From Aquamicrobium sp. (GTDB lineage Bacteria; Pseudomonadota; Alphaproteobacteria; Rhizobiales; Rhizobiaceae), in contig JACZJD010000615.1 in NCBI GenBank assembly GCA_014860725.1, positions 1 to 5,550 of the forward strand: a stretch of DNA of 5,550 bases, read 5' to 3'. The position numbers and the translations under genes are program-made. This document shows positions 1 through 5,550 of the stretch, one piece after another; the stretch's first letter is position 1, and the number at the start of each line of letters is the position of its first letter. The notes beneath the pieces were generated by a model. The model was not told where the DNA came from, did not search any database, and was given only the letters and a program-made list of their open reading frames with translations.

Positions 1-44
1 AGAACCACATGAAGATCATCTCGCTCGCGCCCGAAGTGCTTTAA
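1..44 (+). CDS. rplN: 50S ribosomal protein L14 (3' end only)
   Basis: Only the last 13 codons and the TAA stop (42..44) are in the window. Read from base 3 they give NHMKIISLAPEVL, which matches the C-terminal end of bacterial L14. L14 is a large-subunit protein that binds 23S rRNA at the interface with the 30S subunit. Its position directly upstream of rplX is the standard spc-operon order and supports the call despite the short length. The TAA stop overlaps the rplX Shine-Dalgarno sequence, so termination of L14 and initiation of L24 are probably coupled. The start of the gene lies outside the window. Confidence 0.9.
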   Translation, partial: NHMKIISLAPEVL

Positions 45-48
45 GGAG
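43..48 (+). promoter_or_regulatory. Shine-Dalgarno sequence of rplX, embedded in the rplN stop
   Basis: AAGGAG lies 8 nt upstream of the rplX ATG, and its first two bases are the last two of the rplN TAA stop. The overlap fixes the rplX start and suggests that ribosomes finishing L14 can reinitiate on rplX. Confidence 0.75.
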
Positions 49-56
49 CCGGTGAC

Positions 57-371
57 ATGCAGAAGATCAGGAAGGGCGACAAGGTCGTCGTGCTTGCCGG
101 CAAGGACAAGGGCCGCACTGGCGAGGTGCTGCGCGTGATGCCGAAGGACGACAAGGCCATCGTGCGCGGGGTCAACGTGGTGGTGCGCCACCAGCGCCAG
201 ACCCAGAACCAGGAAGGCGGCTTGATCCGCAAGGAAGCGCCGATCCACCTGTCGAACATCGCCGTGGCCGATCCCAAGGACGGCAAGACGCCGACCCGCG
301 TCGGCTTCGAGGTCCGCGACGGCAAGAAGGTGCGCGTCGCGAAGCGCTCGGGAGAAGTCATCAATGGCTGA
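57..371 (+). CDS. rplX: 50S ribosomal protein L24
   Basis: The 104-residue product is L24, an early assembly protein that binds the 5' domain of 23S rRNA and helps start folding of the 50S subunit. The KOW motif is at about residues 5-32, with the family signature around [18 protein letters not shown] (7-24). The rest follows L24, including the [13 protein letters not shown] stretch (57-69) and the basic C-terminal part [20 protein letters not shown]. The length equals that of typical full-length bacterial L24. The ATG is set by the strong AAGGAG 8 nt upstream. The 3' end overlaps the rplE start by 8 nt (ATGGCTGA), so the two are very likely translationally coupled. Nothing looks broken or unusual. 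Confidence 0.98.
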   Translation: MQKIRKGDKVVVLAGKDKGRTGEVLRVMPKDDKAIVRGVNVVVRHQRQTQNQEGGLIRKEAPIHLSNIAVADPKDGKTPTRVGFEVRDGKKVRVAKRSGEVING

Positions 372-921
372 CATCAAGTATGAGCCGCGGCTGAAGAAGC
401 TCTACCGCGACGAGATCCGCAAGGCGATGCAGGAGCAGTTCAGCTACGAGAACGAGCTGCAGATCCCGCGCCTCGACAAGGTCGTCATCAACATGGGCGT
501 GGGCGAGGCGACGGCGGACTCCAAGAAGCCGACCATCGCGGCCGAGGACCTCGCCATGATCGCCGGCCAGAAGGCCGTCGTGACCAAGGCGCGCAACTCG
601 ATCGCCGGCTTCAAGGTTCGCGAGAACATGCCGATCGGCGCCAAGGTGACGCTGCGCAAGGACCGGATGTACGATTTCATCGACCGTCTGGTGACGATCG
701 CGCTGCCGCGCGTGCGCGACTTCCGGGGCCTGAACCCCAAGAGCTTCGATGGCCGTGGCAATTTCGCCATGGGCATCAAGGAGCATATCGTGTTCCCCGA
801 GATCAACTACGACAAGGTCGACCAGATCTGGGGAATGGACATCATCGTTTGTACGACTGCCAAGACGGACGACGAGGCCCGGGCGCTGCTCAAGGCCTTC
901 AACTTCCCCTTCCGGCAGTAA
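364..921 (+). CDS. rplE: 50S ribosomal protein L5
   Basis: The 185-residue product is L5, which binds 5S rRNA and 23S rRNA in the central protuberance and contacts the P-site tRNA and S13. Conserved blocks are visible in order: [13 protein letters not shown] (37-49), the core [20 protein letters not shown] (63-82) continuing into [16 protein letters not shown], then [20 protein letters not shown] (114-133) and [12 protein letters not shown] (136-147), ending in the usual AFNFPF-type tail. The length is normal for the family. The start lies inside the end of rplX; GGAG at 351-354 gives 9-nt spacing. In E. coli the operator for S8, the spc-operon repressor, surrounds this start. Here the 8-nt overlap leaves no leader of that kind, and I see no matching structure. 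Confidence 0.98.
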   Translation: MADIKYEPRLKKLYRDEIRKAMQEQFSYENELQIPRLDKVVINMGVGEATADSKKPTIAAEDLAMIAGQKAVVTKARNSIAGFKVRENMPIGAKVTLRKDRMYDFIDRLVTIALPRVRDFRGLNPKSFDGRGNFAMGIKEHIVFPEINYDKVDQIWGMDIIVCTTAKTDDEARALLKAFNFPFRQ

Positions 922-945
922 CGGCAGCGAACAAAGGAACCTGAA

Positions 946-1251
946 ATGGCAAAGACCAGCTCAGTCGAGAAGAACAACCGGCGCCGCAAGCTCGTGGACC
1001 AGTACGCCGCCAAGCGCGCCGCGCTCAAGGCGATCATCATGGACCAGTCCAAGCCGATCGAGGAGCGCTTCCGTGCCCAGCTCAAGCTGGCCGCGCTGCC
1101 GCGCAACTCGGCCAAGGTGCGCATCCGCAACCGCTGCGAGGTGACCGGCCGTCCGCGCGCCTACTACCGCAAGCTCAAGATGAGCCGCGTCGCGCTGCGC
1201 GAGCTGGGCAACAGCGGCCTGGTTCCGGGCCTGGTCAAGTCGAGCTGGTAA
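946..1251 (+). CDS. rpsN: 30S ribosomal protein S14, zinc-independent long form
   Basis: The 101-residue product is S14, a late-assembling protein in the head of the 30S subunit. The signature lies in the C-terminal half: [20 protein letters not shown] (58-77), then the [10 protein letters not shown] block. Only one cysteine is present (C64), and the paired CxxC motifs of the short zinc-ribbon S14 are absent, so this is the long zinc-free (C-) type. That type is usual in Proteobacteria, so no zinc-responsive paralogue is implied here. AAAGGA at 933-938 precedes the ATG by 7 nt. The stop TAA supplies part of the rpsH Shine-Dalgarno sequence. Confidence 0.98.
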   Translation: MAKTSSVEKNNRRRKLVDQYAAKRAALKAIIMDQSKPIEERFRAQLKLAALPRNSAKVRIRNRCEVTGRPRAYYRKLKMSRVALRELGNSGLVPGLVKSSW

Positions 1252-1264
1252 GGAGGACTACGAT

Positions 1265-1663
1265 ATGTCCGTGAGTGATCCCCTCGGCGATCTGCTGACC
1301 CGCATCCGCAACGCCTACGGCCGCAAGAAGACCAAGGTTTCGTCGCCGGCCTCGAGCCTGCGCGGCCGCGTCCTCGACGTGCTCAAGGCCGAAGGCTACA
1401 TCCGCGACTACGCCAAGGTCGACTACGACAACGGCAAGTCGGAATTCGAGATCGAGCTGAAGTATTACGAAGGCGCCCCGGTGATCCGCGAGATTTCGCG
1501 CGTCTCGAAGCCGGGCCGCCGCGTCTACGTCTCGGTCAAGTCGATCCCGTCGGTGGCCAACGGCCTCGGCATTTCGATCCTGTCGACCCCCAAGGGCGTG
1601 ATGGCCGACCATCAGGCCCGCGAGCAGAACGTCGGCGGCGAAGTGCTCTGCCAGGTCCTCTGA
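1265..1663 (+). CDS. rpsH: 30S ribosomal protein S8
   Basis: The 132-residue product is S8, a primary 16S rRNA binder that nucleates the central domain of the 30S subunit. It begins with the typical [14 protein letters not shown] (4-17) of the N-terminal domain. The C-terminal signature [18 protein letters not shown] spans about 102-119, followed by [12 protein letters not shown]. The length is that of ordinary bacterial S8. A near-perfect AAGGAGG at 1250-1256 lies 8 nt before the ATG and overlaps the rpsN stop; it is the strongest ribosome binding site in the window. In E. coli S8 is also the translational repressor of this operon. Whether it is here cannot be read from the sequence, since the E. 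coli-like target at the rplE start is not apparent. Confidence 0.98.
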   Translation: MSVSDPLGDLLTRIRNAYGRKKTKVSSPASSLRGRVLDVLKAEGYIRDYAKVDYDNGKSEFEIELKYYEGAPVIREISRVSKPGRRVYVSVKSIPSVANGLGISILSTPKGVMADHQAREQNVGGEVLCQVL

Positions 1664-1700
1664 CCGGGCGGGGCGAAGAGAAAAGGACGAGGACGGCAAG

Positions 1701-2234
1701 ATGTCTCGTATTGGTAAGAAGCCCGTCGCGGTTCCGCAGGGCGTGACCGCGTCGGTGAACGGCCAGACCGTGACCACCAAGGGTCCGAAGGGCGAGCTGA
1801 AGTTCGTCGTCAACGACGAGGTGCTGGTGAAGCTGGAGGACGGCGAGATCGCCGTCACCCCGCGCGACGAGTCGAAGGACGCCCGCTCGAAGTGGGGCAT
1901 GTCGCGCACCCAGATCGCCAACATCCTGACGGGCGTGAAGGACGGCTTCGAGAAGCGTCTCGAGATCACCGGCGTCGGCTATCGCGCCGCCATGCAGGGC
2001 AAGAACCTGCAGCTTGCGCTTGGCTTCAGCCACGACGTGGTCTATGAGGCCCCCGAAGGCGTGACCATCTCCGTGCCGAAGCCGACGGAAATCGTCGTCA
2101 ACGGCATCGACAAGCAGGTGGTCGGCCAGGTTGCGGCCGAGATCCGCAAGTATCGCGGCCCCGAGCCCTACAAGGGCAAGGGCGTGCGTTATGCCAACGA
2201 GCGGATCGTCCGCAAGGAAGGCAAGAAGAAGTAA
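1701..2234 (+). CDS. rplF: 50S ribosomal protein L6
   Basis: The 177-residue product is L6, which binds 23S rRNA near the sarcin-ricin loop and supports the factor-binding region of the 50S subunit. The start [15 protein letters not shown] is typical. Two homologous L6 folds follow, at roughly residues 10-80 and 90-165. The C-terminal family signature PEPYKGKGV is at 154-162, with the usual [16 protein letters not shown] tail. The length is normal. AAAGGA at 1682-1687 and a closer GAGGA at 1689-1693 precede the ATG. The 37-nt gap after rpsH holds nothing else that I can see. The gap on the downstream side is longer and contains two hairpins. Confidence 0.98.
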   Translation: MSRIGKKPVAVPQGVTASVNGQTVTTKGPKGELKFVVNDEVLVKLEDGEIAVTPRDESKDARSKWGMSRTQIANILTGVKDGFEKRLEITGVGYRAAMQGKNLQLALGFSHDVVYEAPEGVTISVPKPTEIVVNGIDKQVVGQVAAEIRKYRGPEPYKGKGVRYANERIVRKEGKKK

Positions 2235-2240
2235 GGTGCA

Positions 2241-2254
2241 GCGCCACGGGGCGC
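2241..2254 (+). repeat. Small GC hairpin just after rplF
   Basis: GCGCC (2241-2245) is complementary to GGCGC (2250-2254), with a 4-nt ACGG loop. It starts 6 nt after the rplF stop. The stem is only 5 bp and no U-tract follows, so it may be a structure of the mRNA or simply chance in GC-rich DNA. Confidence 0.4.
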
Positions 2255-2263
2255 GGTCGCGGG

Positions 2264-2282
2264 AAGGCGGAACTGCCGCCTT
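2264..2282 (+). repeat. Perfect 7-bp hairpin in the rplF-rplR gap
   Basis: AAGGCGG (2264-2270) pairs perfectly with CCGCCTT (2276-2282) around the 5-nt loop AACTG. It lies 45 nt before the rplR ATG. A short TTTT run occurs at 2303-2306, 20 nt after the stem, too distant for a standard intrinsic terminator. It is more likely an mRNA stability or pausing element, if it has a role. Confidence 0.5.
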
Positions 2283-2327
2283 ACCGCACATGGCCGCCCC
2301 CGTTTTACAAGGCAGGGAATACTGGCC

Positions 2328-2687
2328 ATGGCCAACAAGGAATCCACCCAGCGCCGCGCGGCGCGCGTCCGCCGTCAGATCAAGAAGGTCGCCGGCGACC
2401 GTCCGCGCCTGTCCGTGCATCGCTCGTCGAAGCACATCTACGCCCAGATCATCGACGACGCGCGCGGCCACACCGTCGCCGCGGCCTCGACGCTCGAGAA
2501 GGACCTGAAGGGTTCGCTCAAGACCGGCGCCGACCAGGCTGCCGCGGCCGCCGTCGGCAAGCTCGTCGCCGAGCGCGCCGCCAAGGCCGGCGTCAAGGAA
2601 GTGGTGTTCGACCGCGGGCCGTACATCTATCACGGCCGGGTCAAGGCGCTCGCCGACGCCGCGCGCGAAGCCGGCCTCAGCTTCTGA
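2328..2687 (+). CDS. rplR: 50S ribosomal protein L18
   Basis: The 119-residue product is L18, which binds 5S rRNA together with L5 and anchors it in the central protuberance. The basic N-terminal tail (residues 1-26, with [12 protein letters not shown]) is the 5S rRNA-contacting part. Next come [18 protein letters not shown] (27-44), an alanine-rich helix around 66-88, and the conserved [20 protein letters not shown] block (92-111) ending in EAGLSF. The usual Gly-Gly-Tyr reads Gly-Pro-Tyr here (97-99), a small variation. The start is supported by AAGGCAGGGAA at 2309-2319, with GGGA 9 nt upstream of the ATG. The ATG sits in the centre of the 12-nt palindrome TGGCCATGGCCA. Confidence 0.98.
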   Translation: MANKESTQRRAARVRRQIKKVAGDRPRLSVHRSSKHIYAQIIDDARGHTVAAASTLEKDLKGSLKTGADQAAAAAVGKLVAERAAKAGVKEVVFDRGPYIYHGRVKALADAAREAGLSF

Positions 2688-2736
2688 GGCATGTTCATTC
2701 CGGGGCGGGGCGCATCGCGGCCTGTCCCGTTTCGCC

Positions 2737-2759
2737 GTCGGGCCAGGGCCCGACATTTT
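2737..2759 (+). terminator. Terminator-like hairpin in the rplR-rpsE gap (weak U-tract)
   Basis: GTCGGGC (2737-2743) pairs perfectly with GCCCGAC (2748-2754) around a CAGG tetraloop, followed directly by ATTTTC. The stem is GC-rich and stable, but the U run is only four bases after an A, so termination would be partial at best. It lies inside an operon whose downstream genes must be expressed, so an attenuator, a pause site or a 3'-end stabiliser for the upstream mRNA is more likely than a full terminator. Confidence 0.45.
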
Positions 2760-2785
2760 CGTAATCCGTGCTACCGGAAAAGAAC

Positions 2786-2790
2786 AAGGA
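2786..2790 (+). promoter_or_regulatory. Shine-Dalgarno sequence deciding the rpsE start
   Basis: AAGGA lies 7 nt before the ATG at 2798. An in-frame GTG at 2768 would add ten residues but has no comparable upstream purine-rich site; the bases before it come from the hairpin region. The later ATG is therefore preferred. Confidence 0.7.
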
Positions 2791-2797
2791 CCAGGAT

Positions 2798-3373
2798 ATG
2801 GCACAGGAACGTAGGGACGGCGGCCGCGATCGCGATCGCAGCCGGGACCGTGAAGAGCGCGACAGCGAATTCGTCGACAAGCTTGTCCACATCAATCGCG
2901 TCGCCAAAGTGGTGAAGGGTGGCCGTCGCTTCGGCTTCGCCGCGCTCGTCGTCGTCGGCGACCAGAAGGGCCGCGTCGGCTTCGGCCATGGCAAGGCGCG
3001 CGAAGTGCCGGAGGCGATCCGCAAGGCGACCGAGAGCGCCAAGCGCGACCTGATCTTCGTGCCGCTGCGCGGCGGCCGCACGCTGCACCACGACGTCGAG
3101 GGCCGTCACGGCGCCGGCAAGGTGCTCTTGCGCACCGCCAAGCCCGGTACGGGCATCATCGCGGGCGGCCCGATGCGCGCCGTCTTCGAGACGCTCGGCG
3201 TCCAGGACGTCGTCGCCAAGTCGATGGGCTCGTCCAACCCGTACAACATGGTTCGCGCCACGTTCGACGCCCTGAAGAGCCAGATGCATCCGAAGGACGT
3301 CGCCGCCGCGCGCGGCATCAAGTATTCGACGCTGCAGGCGCGCCGCGGCGCGGCCGTCGCGGCCGACGAGTAA
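2798..3373 (+). CDS. rpsE: 30S ribosomal protein S5
   Basis: From the ATG at 2798 the product has 191 residues. S5 sits at the mRNA entry side of the 30S subunit and contributes to decoding fidelity. An Arg/Asp/Glu-rich low-complexity leader (about residues 5-22) precedes the double-stranded RNA-binding-like domain, which begins near [19 protein letters not shown] (24-42). [20 protein letters not shown] (41-60) carries the S5 family signature. The C-terminal ribosomal fold has [20 protein letters not shown] (107-126) and the [15 protein letters not shown] block (145-159). The charged leader resembles that of other alphaproteobacterial S5 proteins. An upstream GTG at 2768 was rejected as the start. 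The gene follows a 110-nt gap with a terminator-like hairpin and is 12 nt from rpmD. Confidence 0.97.
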   Translation: MAQERRDGGRDRDRSRDREERDSEFVDKLVHINRVAKVVKGGRRFGFAALVVVGDQKGRVGFGHGKAREVPEAIRKATESAKRDLIFVPLRGGRTLHHDVEGRHGAGKVLLRTAKPGTGIIAGGPMRAVFETLGVQDVVAKSMGSSNPYNMVRATFDALKSQMHPKDVAAARGIKYSTLQARRGAAVAADE

Positions 3374-3385
3374 GGGAGAGGCATC

Positions 3386-3583
3386 ATGGCTAAGAAGGCG
3401 AGCAAGACGCTCGTTGTCGAGCAGATCGGCAGCCCCATCCGCCGCCCCGCCGAGCAGCGCGCGACGCTGATCGGCCTCGGACTGAACAAGATGCACCGGC
3501 GCGCCACGCTGGAAGACACGCCTTCCGTGCGCGGCATGATCGCCAAGGTGCAGCACCTCGTCCGCGTCGTGGACGAGGCGTGA
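3386..3583 (+). CDS. rpmD: 50S ribosomal protein L30
   Basis: The 65-residue product is L30, a small one-domain 50S protein bound to 23S rRNA. After a short basic leader, the core has [20 protein letters not shown] (10-29) and then [20 protein letters not shown] (30-49), followed by [13 protein letters not shown], which matches the family pattern closely. It is a few residues longer than E. coli L30, at the N-terminus. AAGGGAG at 3372-3378 overlaps the rpsE stop and lies 7 nt before the ATG, so translation is probably coupled to rpsE. Confidence 0.97.
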   Translation: MAKKASKTLVVEQIGSPIRRPAEQRATLIGLGLNKMHRRATLEDTPSVRGMIAKVQHLVRVVDEA

Positions 3584-3602
3584 GCAAGGCAGGAGCCACA
3601 TC

Positions 3603-4076
3603 ATGAAACTCAACGAACTGCGTGATCGCGACGGCGCGACCAAGGCGCGCAAGCGCGTCGGCCGTGGCATCGGTTCCGGATCCGGCAAGACCGGCGGCCG
3701 CGGCGTCAAGGGCCAGAGCTCGCGCTCGGGCGTCGCCATCAACGGCTTCGAGGGCGGCCAGATGCCGCTCTACCGCCGCCTGCCCAAGCGCGGCTTCAAG
3801 AACATCTTCGCCAAGGACTTCAACGAGGTTTCGCTCGGCCGGGTCCAGGCGGCGATCGATGCCAAGAAGCTCGACGCCGGCGAGACGGTGACAGTCGAGG
3901 CGCTGGTCAAGGCCGGCGTGCTGCGCCGCGCCAAGGACGGCGTGCGCTTGATCCGCGGCGGCGAGCTGAAGGCGAAGGTCAATTTCGACGTCGCCGGCGC
4001 GTCCGCTCCGGCGGTTGCCGAGGTCGAGAAGGCCGGGGGATCGGTGAAGCTGCCGGAAAAGGCGGCCGCCGAGTAA
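3603..4076 (+). CDS. rplO: 50S ribosomal protein L15
   Basis: The 157-residue product is L15, an assembly protein of the 50S subunit that reaches deep into 23S rRNA. The N-terminal extended arm is rich in Gly, Arg and Lys: [20 protein letters not shown] (14-33), then [10 protein letters not shown] and the conserved [20 protein letters not shown] (48-67). The globular C-terminal half has the L15 signature region at about 114-147, including [16 protein letters not shown] and the AEVEKAGG motif. The length is somewhat above E. coli L15, mainly from an alanine-rich tail (PEKAAAE). AGGAG at 3591-3595 gives 7-nt spacing. Downstream the operon is interrupted by a 200-nt gap with a long hairpin. Confidence 0.98.
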   Translation: MKLNELRDRDGATKARKRVGRGIGSGSGKTGGRGVKGQSSRSGVAINGFEGGQMPLYRRLPKRGFKNIFAKDFNEVSLGRVQAAIDAKKLDAGETVTVEALVKAGVLRRAKDGVRLIRGGELKAKVNFDVAGASAPAVAEVEKAGGSVKLPEKAAAE

Positions 4077-4088
4077 CGGTCTTTTCCG
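4054..4088 (+). repeat. Inverted repeat flanking the rplO stop codon
   Basis: CGGAAAAG (4054-4061) is the exact reverse complement of CTTTTCCG (4081-4088). The 19-nt loop contains the last rplO codons and its TAA. The right arm ends two bases before the long hairpin at 4091. It could stack on that structure or be chance. Ribosomes translating the end of rplO would melt it. Confidence 0.4.
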
Positions 4089-4090
4089 AA

Positions 4091-4165
4091 AGGCGGCGGC
4101 CTGTCCATGTTCCGGTTCGATTGAAAGACCTTCCATCGGGCGAGAACATGAGCAGGCCGCCGCTT
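4091..4165 (+). repeat. Long imperfect hairpin (31 bp) between rplO and secY
   Basis: The two arms pair in one register without bulges. Bases 4091-4104 pair with 4152-4165 (14 pairs, including two G-U). Bases 4106-4112 (CATGTTC) pair with 4144-4150 (GAACATG). Bases 4115-4121 pair with 4135-4141 (7 pairs, two of them G-U), and 4123-4125 with 4131-4133. Mismatches occur only at 4105, 4113, 4114 and 4122, and the loop is AGACC (4126-4130). The outermost perfect block is the 11-bp GCGGCGGCCTG/CAGGCCGCCGC. No U-tract follows on either strand, so it is not a standard terminator. Options are an RNase III processing site, a 3'-end stabiliser, or a small dispersed palindromic element. No ORF runs through it. 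Confidence 0.85.
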
Positions 4166-4191
4166 GCATCTTGGCCGGCCGAGGCCTATCT
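4163..4191 (+). promoter_or_regulatory. Candidate sigma-70 promoter for secY
   Basis: CTTGCA (4163-4168) and CTATCT (4186-4191) are separated by exactly 17 nt. They resemble the alphaproteobacterial housekeeping pattern CTTGAC-N17-CTATAT at 4 of 6 and 5 of 6 positions. Transcription would start near 4198, leaving a leader of about 80 nt before secY. The first base is also the last Watson-Crick base of the long hairpin. The match is by eye only and the call is tentative. Confidence 0.35.
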
Positions 4192-4234
4192 CGTGGCTTC
4201 GTCGGCGCCCGGGTCAAGGCGGCGATCCCTGCAA

Positions 4235-4249
4235 GGCGACATCCTCGCC
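4235..4249 (+). repeat. Short hairpin in the secY leader
   Basis: GGCGA (4235-4239) pairs with TCGCC (4245-4249) around the loop CATCC. An alternative 7-bp pairing exists between GCGGCGA (4219-4225) and TCGCCGC (4245-4251). The two are mutually exclusive because they share the right arm. Both end before the secY Shine-Dalgarno sequence at 4265. Short GC stems like these are common by chance in such DNA. Confidence 0.25.
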
Positions 4250-4276
4250 GCGCCGTGACGAAGCGGAGAATTCCAT

Positions 4277-5550
<1,274 letters not shown>

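Noticed and set aside
2264..2282. Relationship between this hairpin and the ends of the 4091..4165 hairpin, which share AAGGCGG-type termini
   Set aside because: The similarity is only about seven G/C-dominated bases and does not extend into the loop or flanks, so common origin cannot be supported.
2768..2797. GTG start at 2768 giving a ten-residue longer S5
   Set aside because: It lacks a Shine-Dalgarno sequence, whereas the ATG at 2798 has AAGGA 7 nt upstream and yields the MAQ-type start usual in alphaproteobacterial S5.
1536..3742. Long overlapping minus-strand frames across rpsH to rplO (including 1536..2804 and 2771..3742)
   Set aside because: They cross several well-supported ribosomal genes and their gaps, have low-complexity composition and show no plausible start context. 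They are composition artefacts.
4121..4149. TTGAAA (4121-4126) as a -35 element of a secY promoter
   Set aside because: With 17-nt spacing the opposite hexamer is GAACAT, a poor -10 match, and both lie in the hairpin. The pair at 4163/4186 is better.
4091..4165. Intrinsic terminator reading of the long hairpin
   Set aside because: The bases after the stem are GCATCTTGG on the plus strand and TTCGGAAAAG on the minus strand. Neither has a U-tract, and the 31-bp stem is much longer than usual terminators.

Overview
This window is an interior stretch of the alphaproteobacterial spc-type ribosomal protein operon, all on the + strand. The order is: end of rplN (L14), rplX (L24), rplE (L5), rpsN (S14), rpsH (S8), rplF (L6), rplR (L18), rpsE (S5), rpmD (L30), rplO (L15), and then secY, which runs off the right edge about 20 codons before its expected stop. 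The high GC content, the strong G/C preference at third codon positions, the zinc-free 101-residue S14 and the wording of S5, L5 and SecY point to a GC-rich alphaproteobacterium, probably of the rhizobial group (Hyphomicrobiales). The genus cannot be named from this sequence.

Layout. From 1 to 2234 the genes are packed tightly: rplX and rplE overlap by 8 nt, and the other gaps are 12 to 37 nt. The Shine-Dalgarno sequences of rplX and rpsH share bases with the preceding stop codon. From 2235 onward three gaps are much longer: 93 nt (rplF-rplR), 110 nt (rplR-rpsE) and 200 nt (rplO-secY). Each holds at least one clean inverted repeat. rpsE, rpmD and rplO are again closely spaced (12 and 19 nt).

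The gene products work together. Nine are structural proteins of the 30S subunit (S14, S8, S5) and the 50S subunit (L14, L24, L5, L6, L18, L30, L15 less the partial L14 makes eight complete plus one partial in the large and small subunits combined with S14, S8 and S5). L5 and L18 bind 5S rRNA in the central protuberance. SecY is the channel of the Sec translocon and takes nascent or SecA-delivered proteins across or into the inner membrane.

No mobile element, CRISPR array, tRNA, rRNA or novel gene system is visible. The most unusual item is a 75-nt, nearly uninterrupted hairpin at 4091..4165 between rplO and secY. In a single register it makes 31 base pairs, with 4 mismatched positions and a 5-nt loop. 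It is not followed by a U-tract, so it does not look like a terminator. A plausible sigma-70 promoter begins on its last stem base, which suggests (as inference) a processing or separation point between the ribosomal genes and secY. A second notable item is a terminator-like hairpin in the rplR-rpsE gap.
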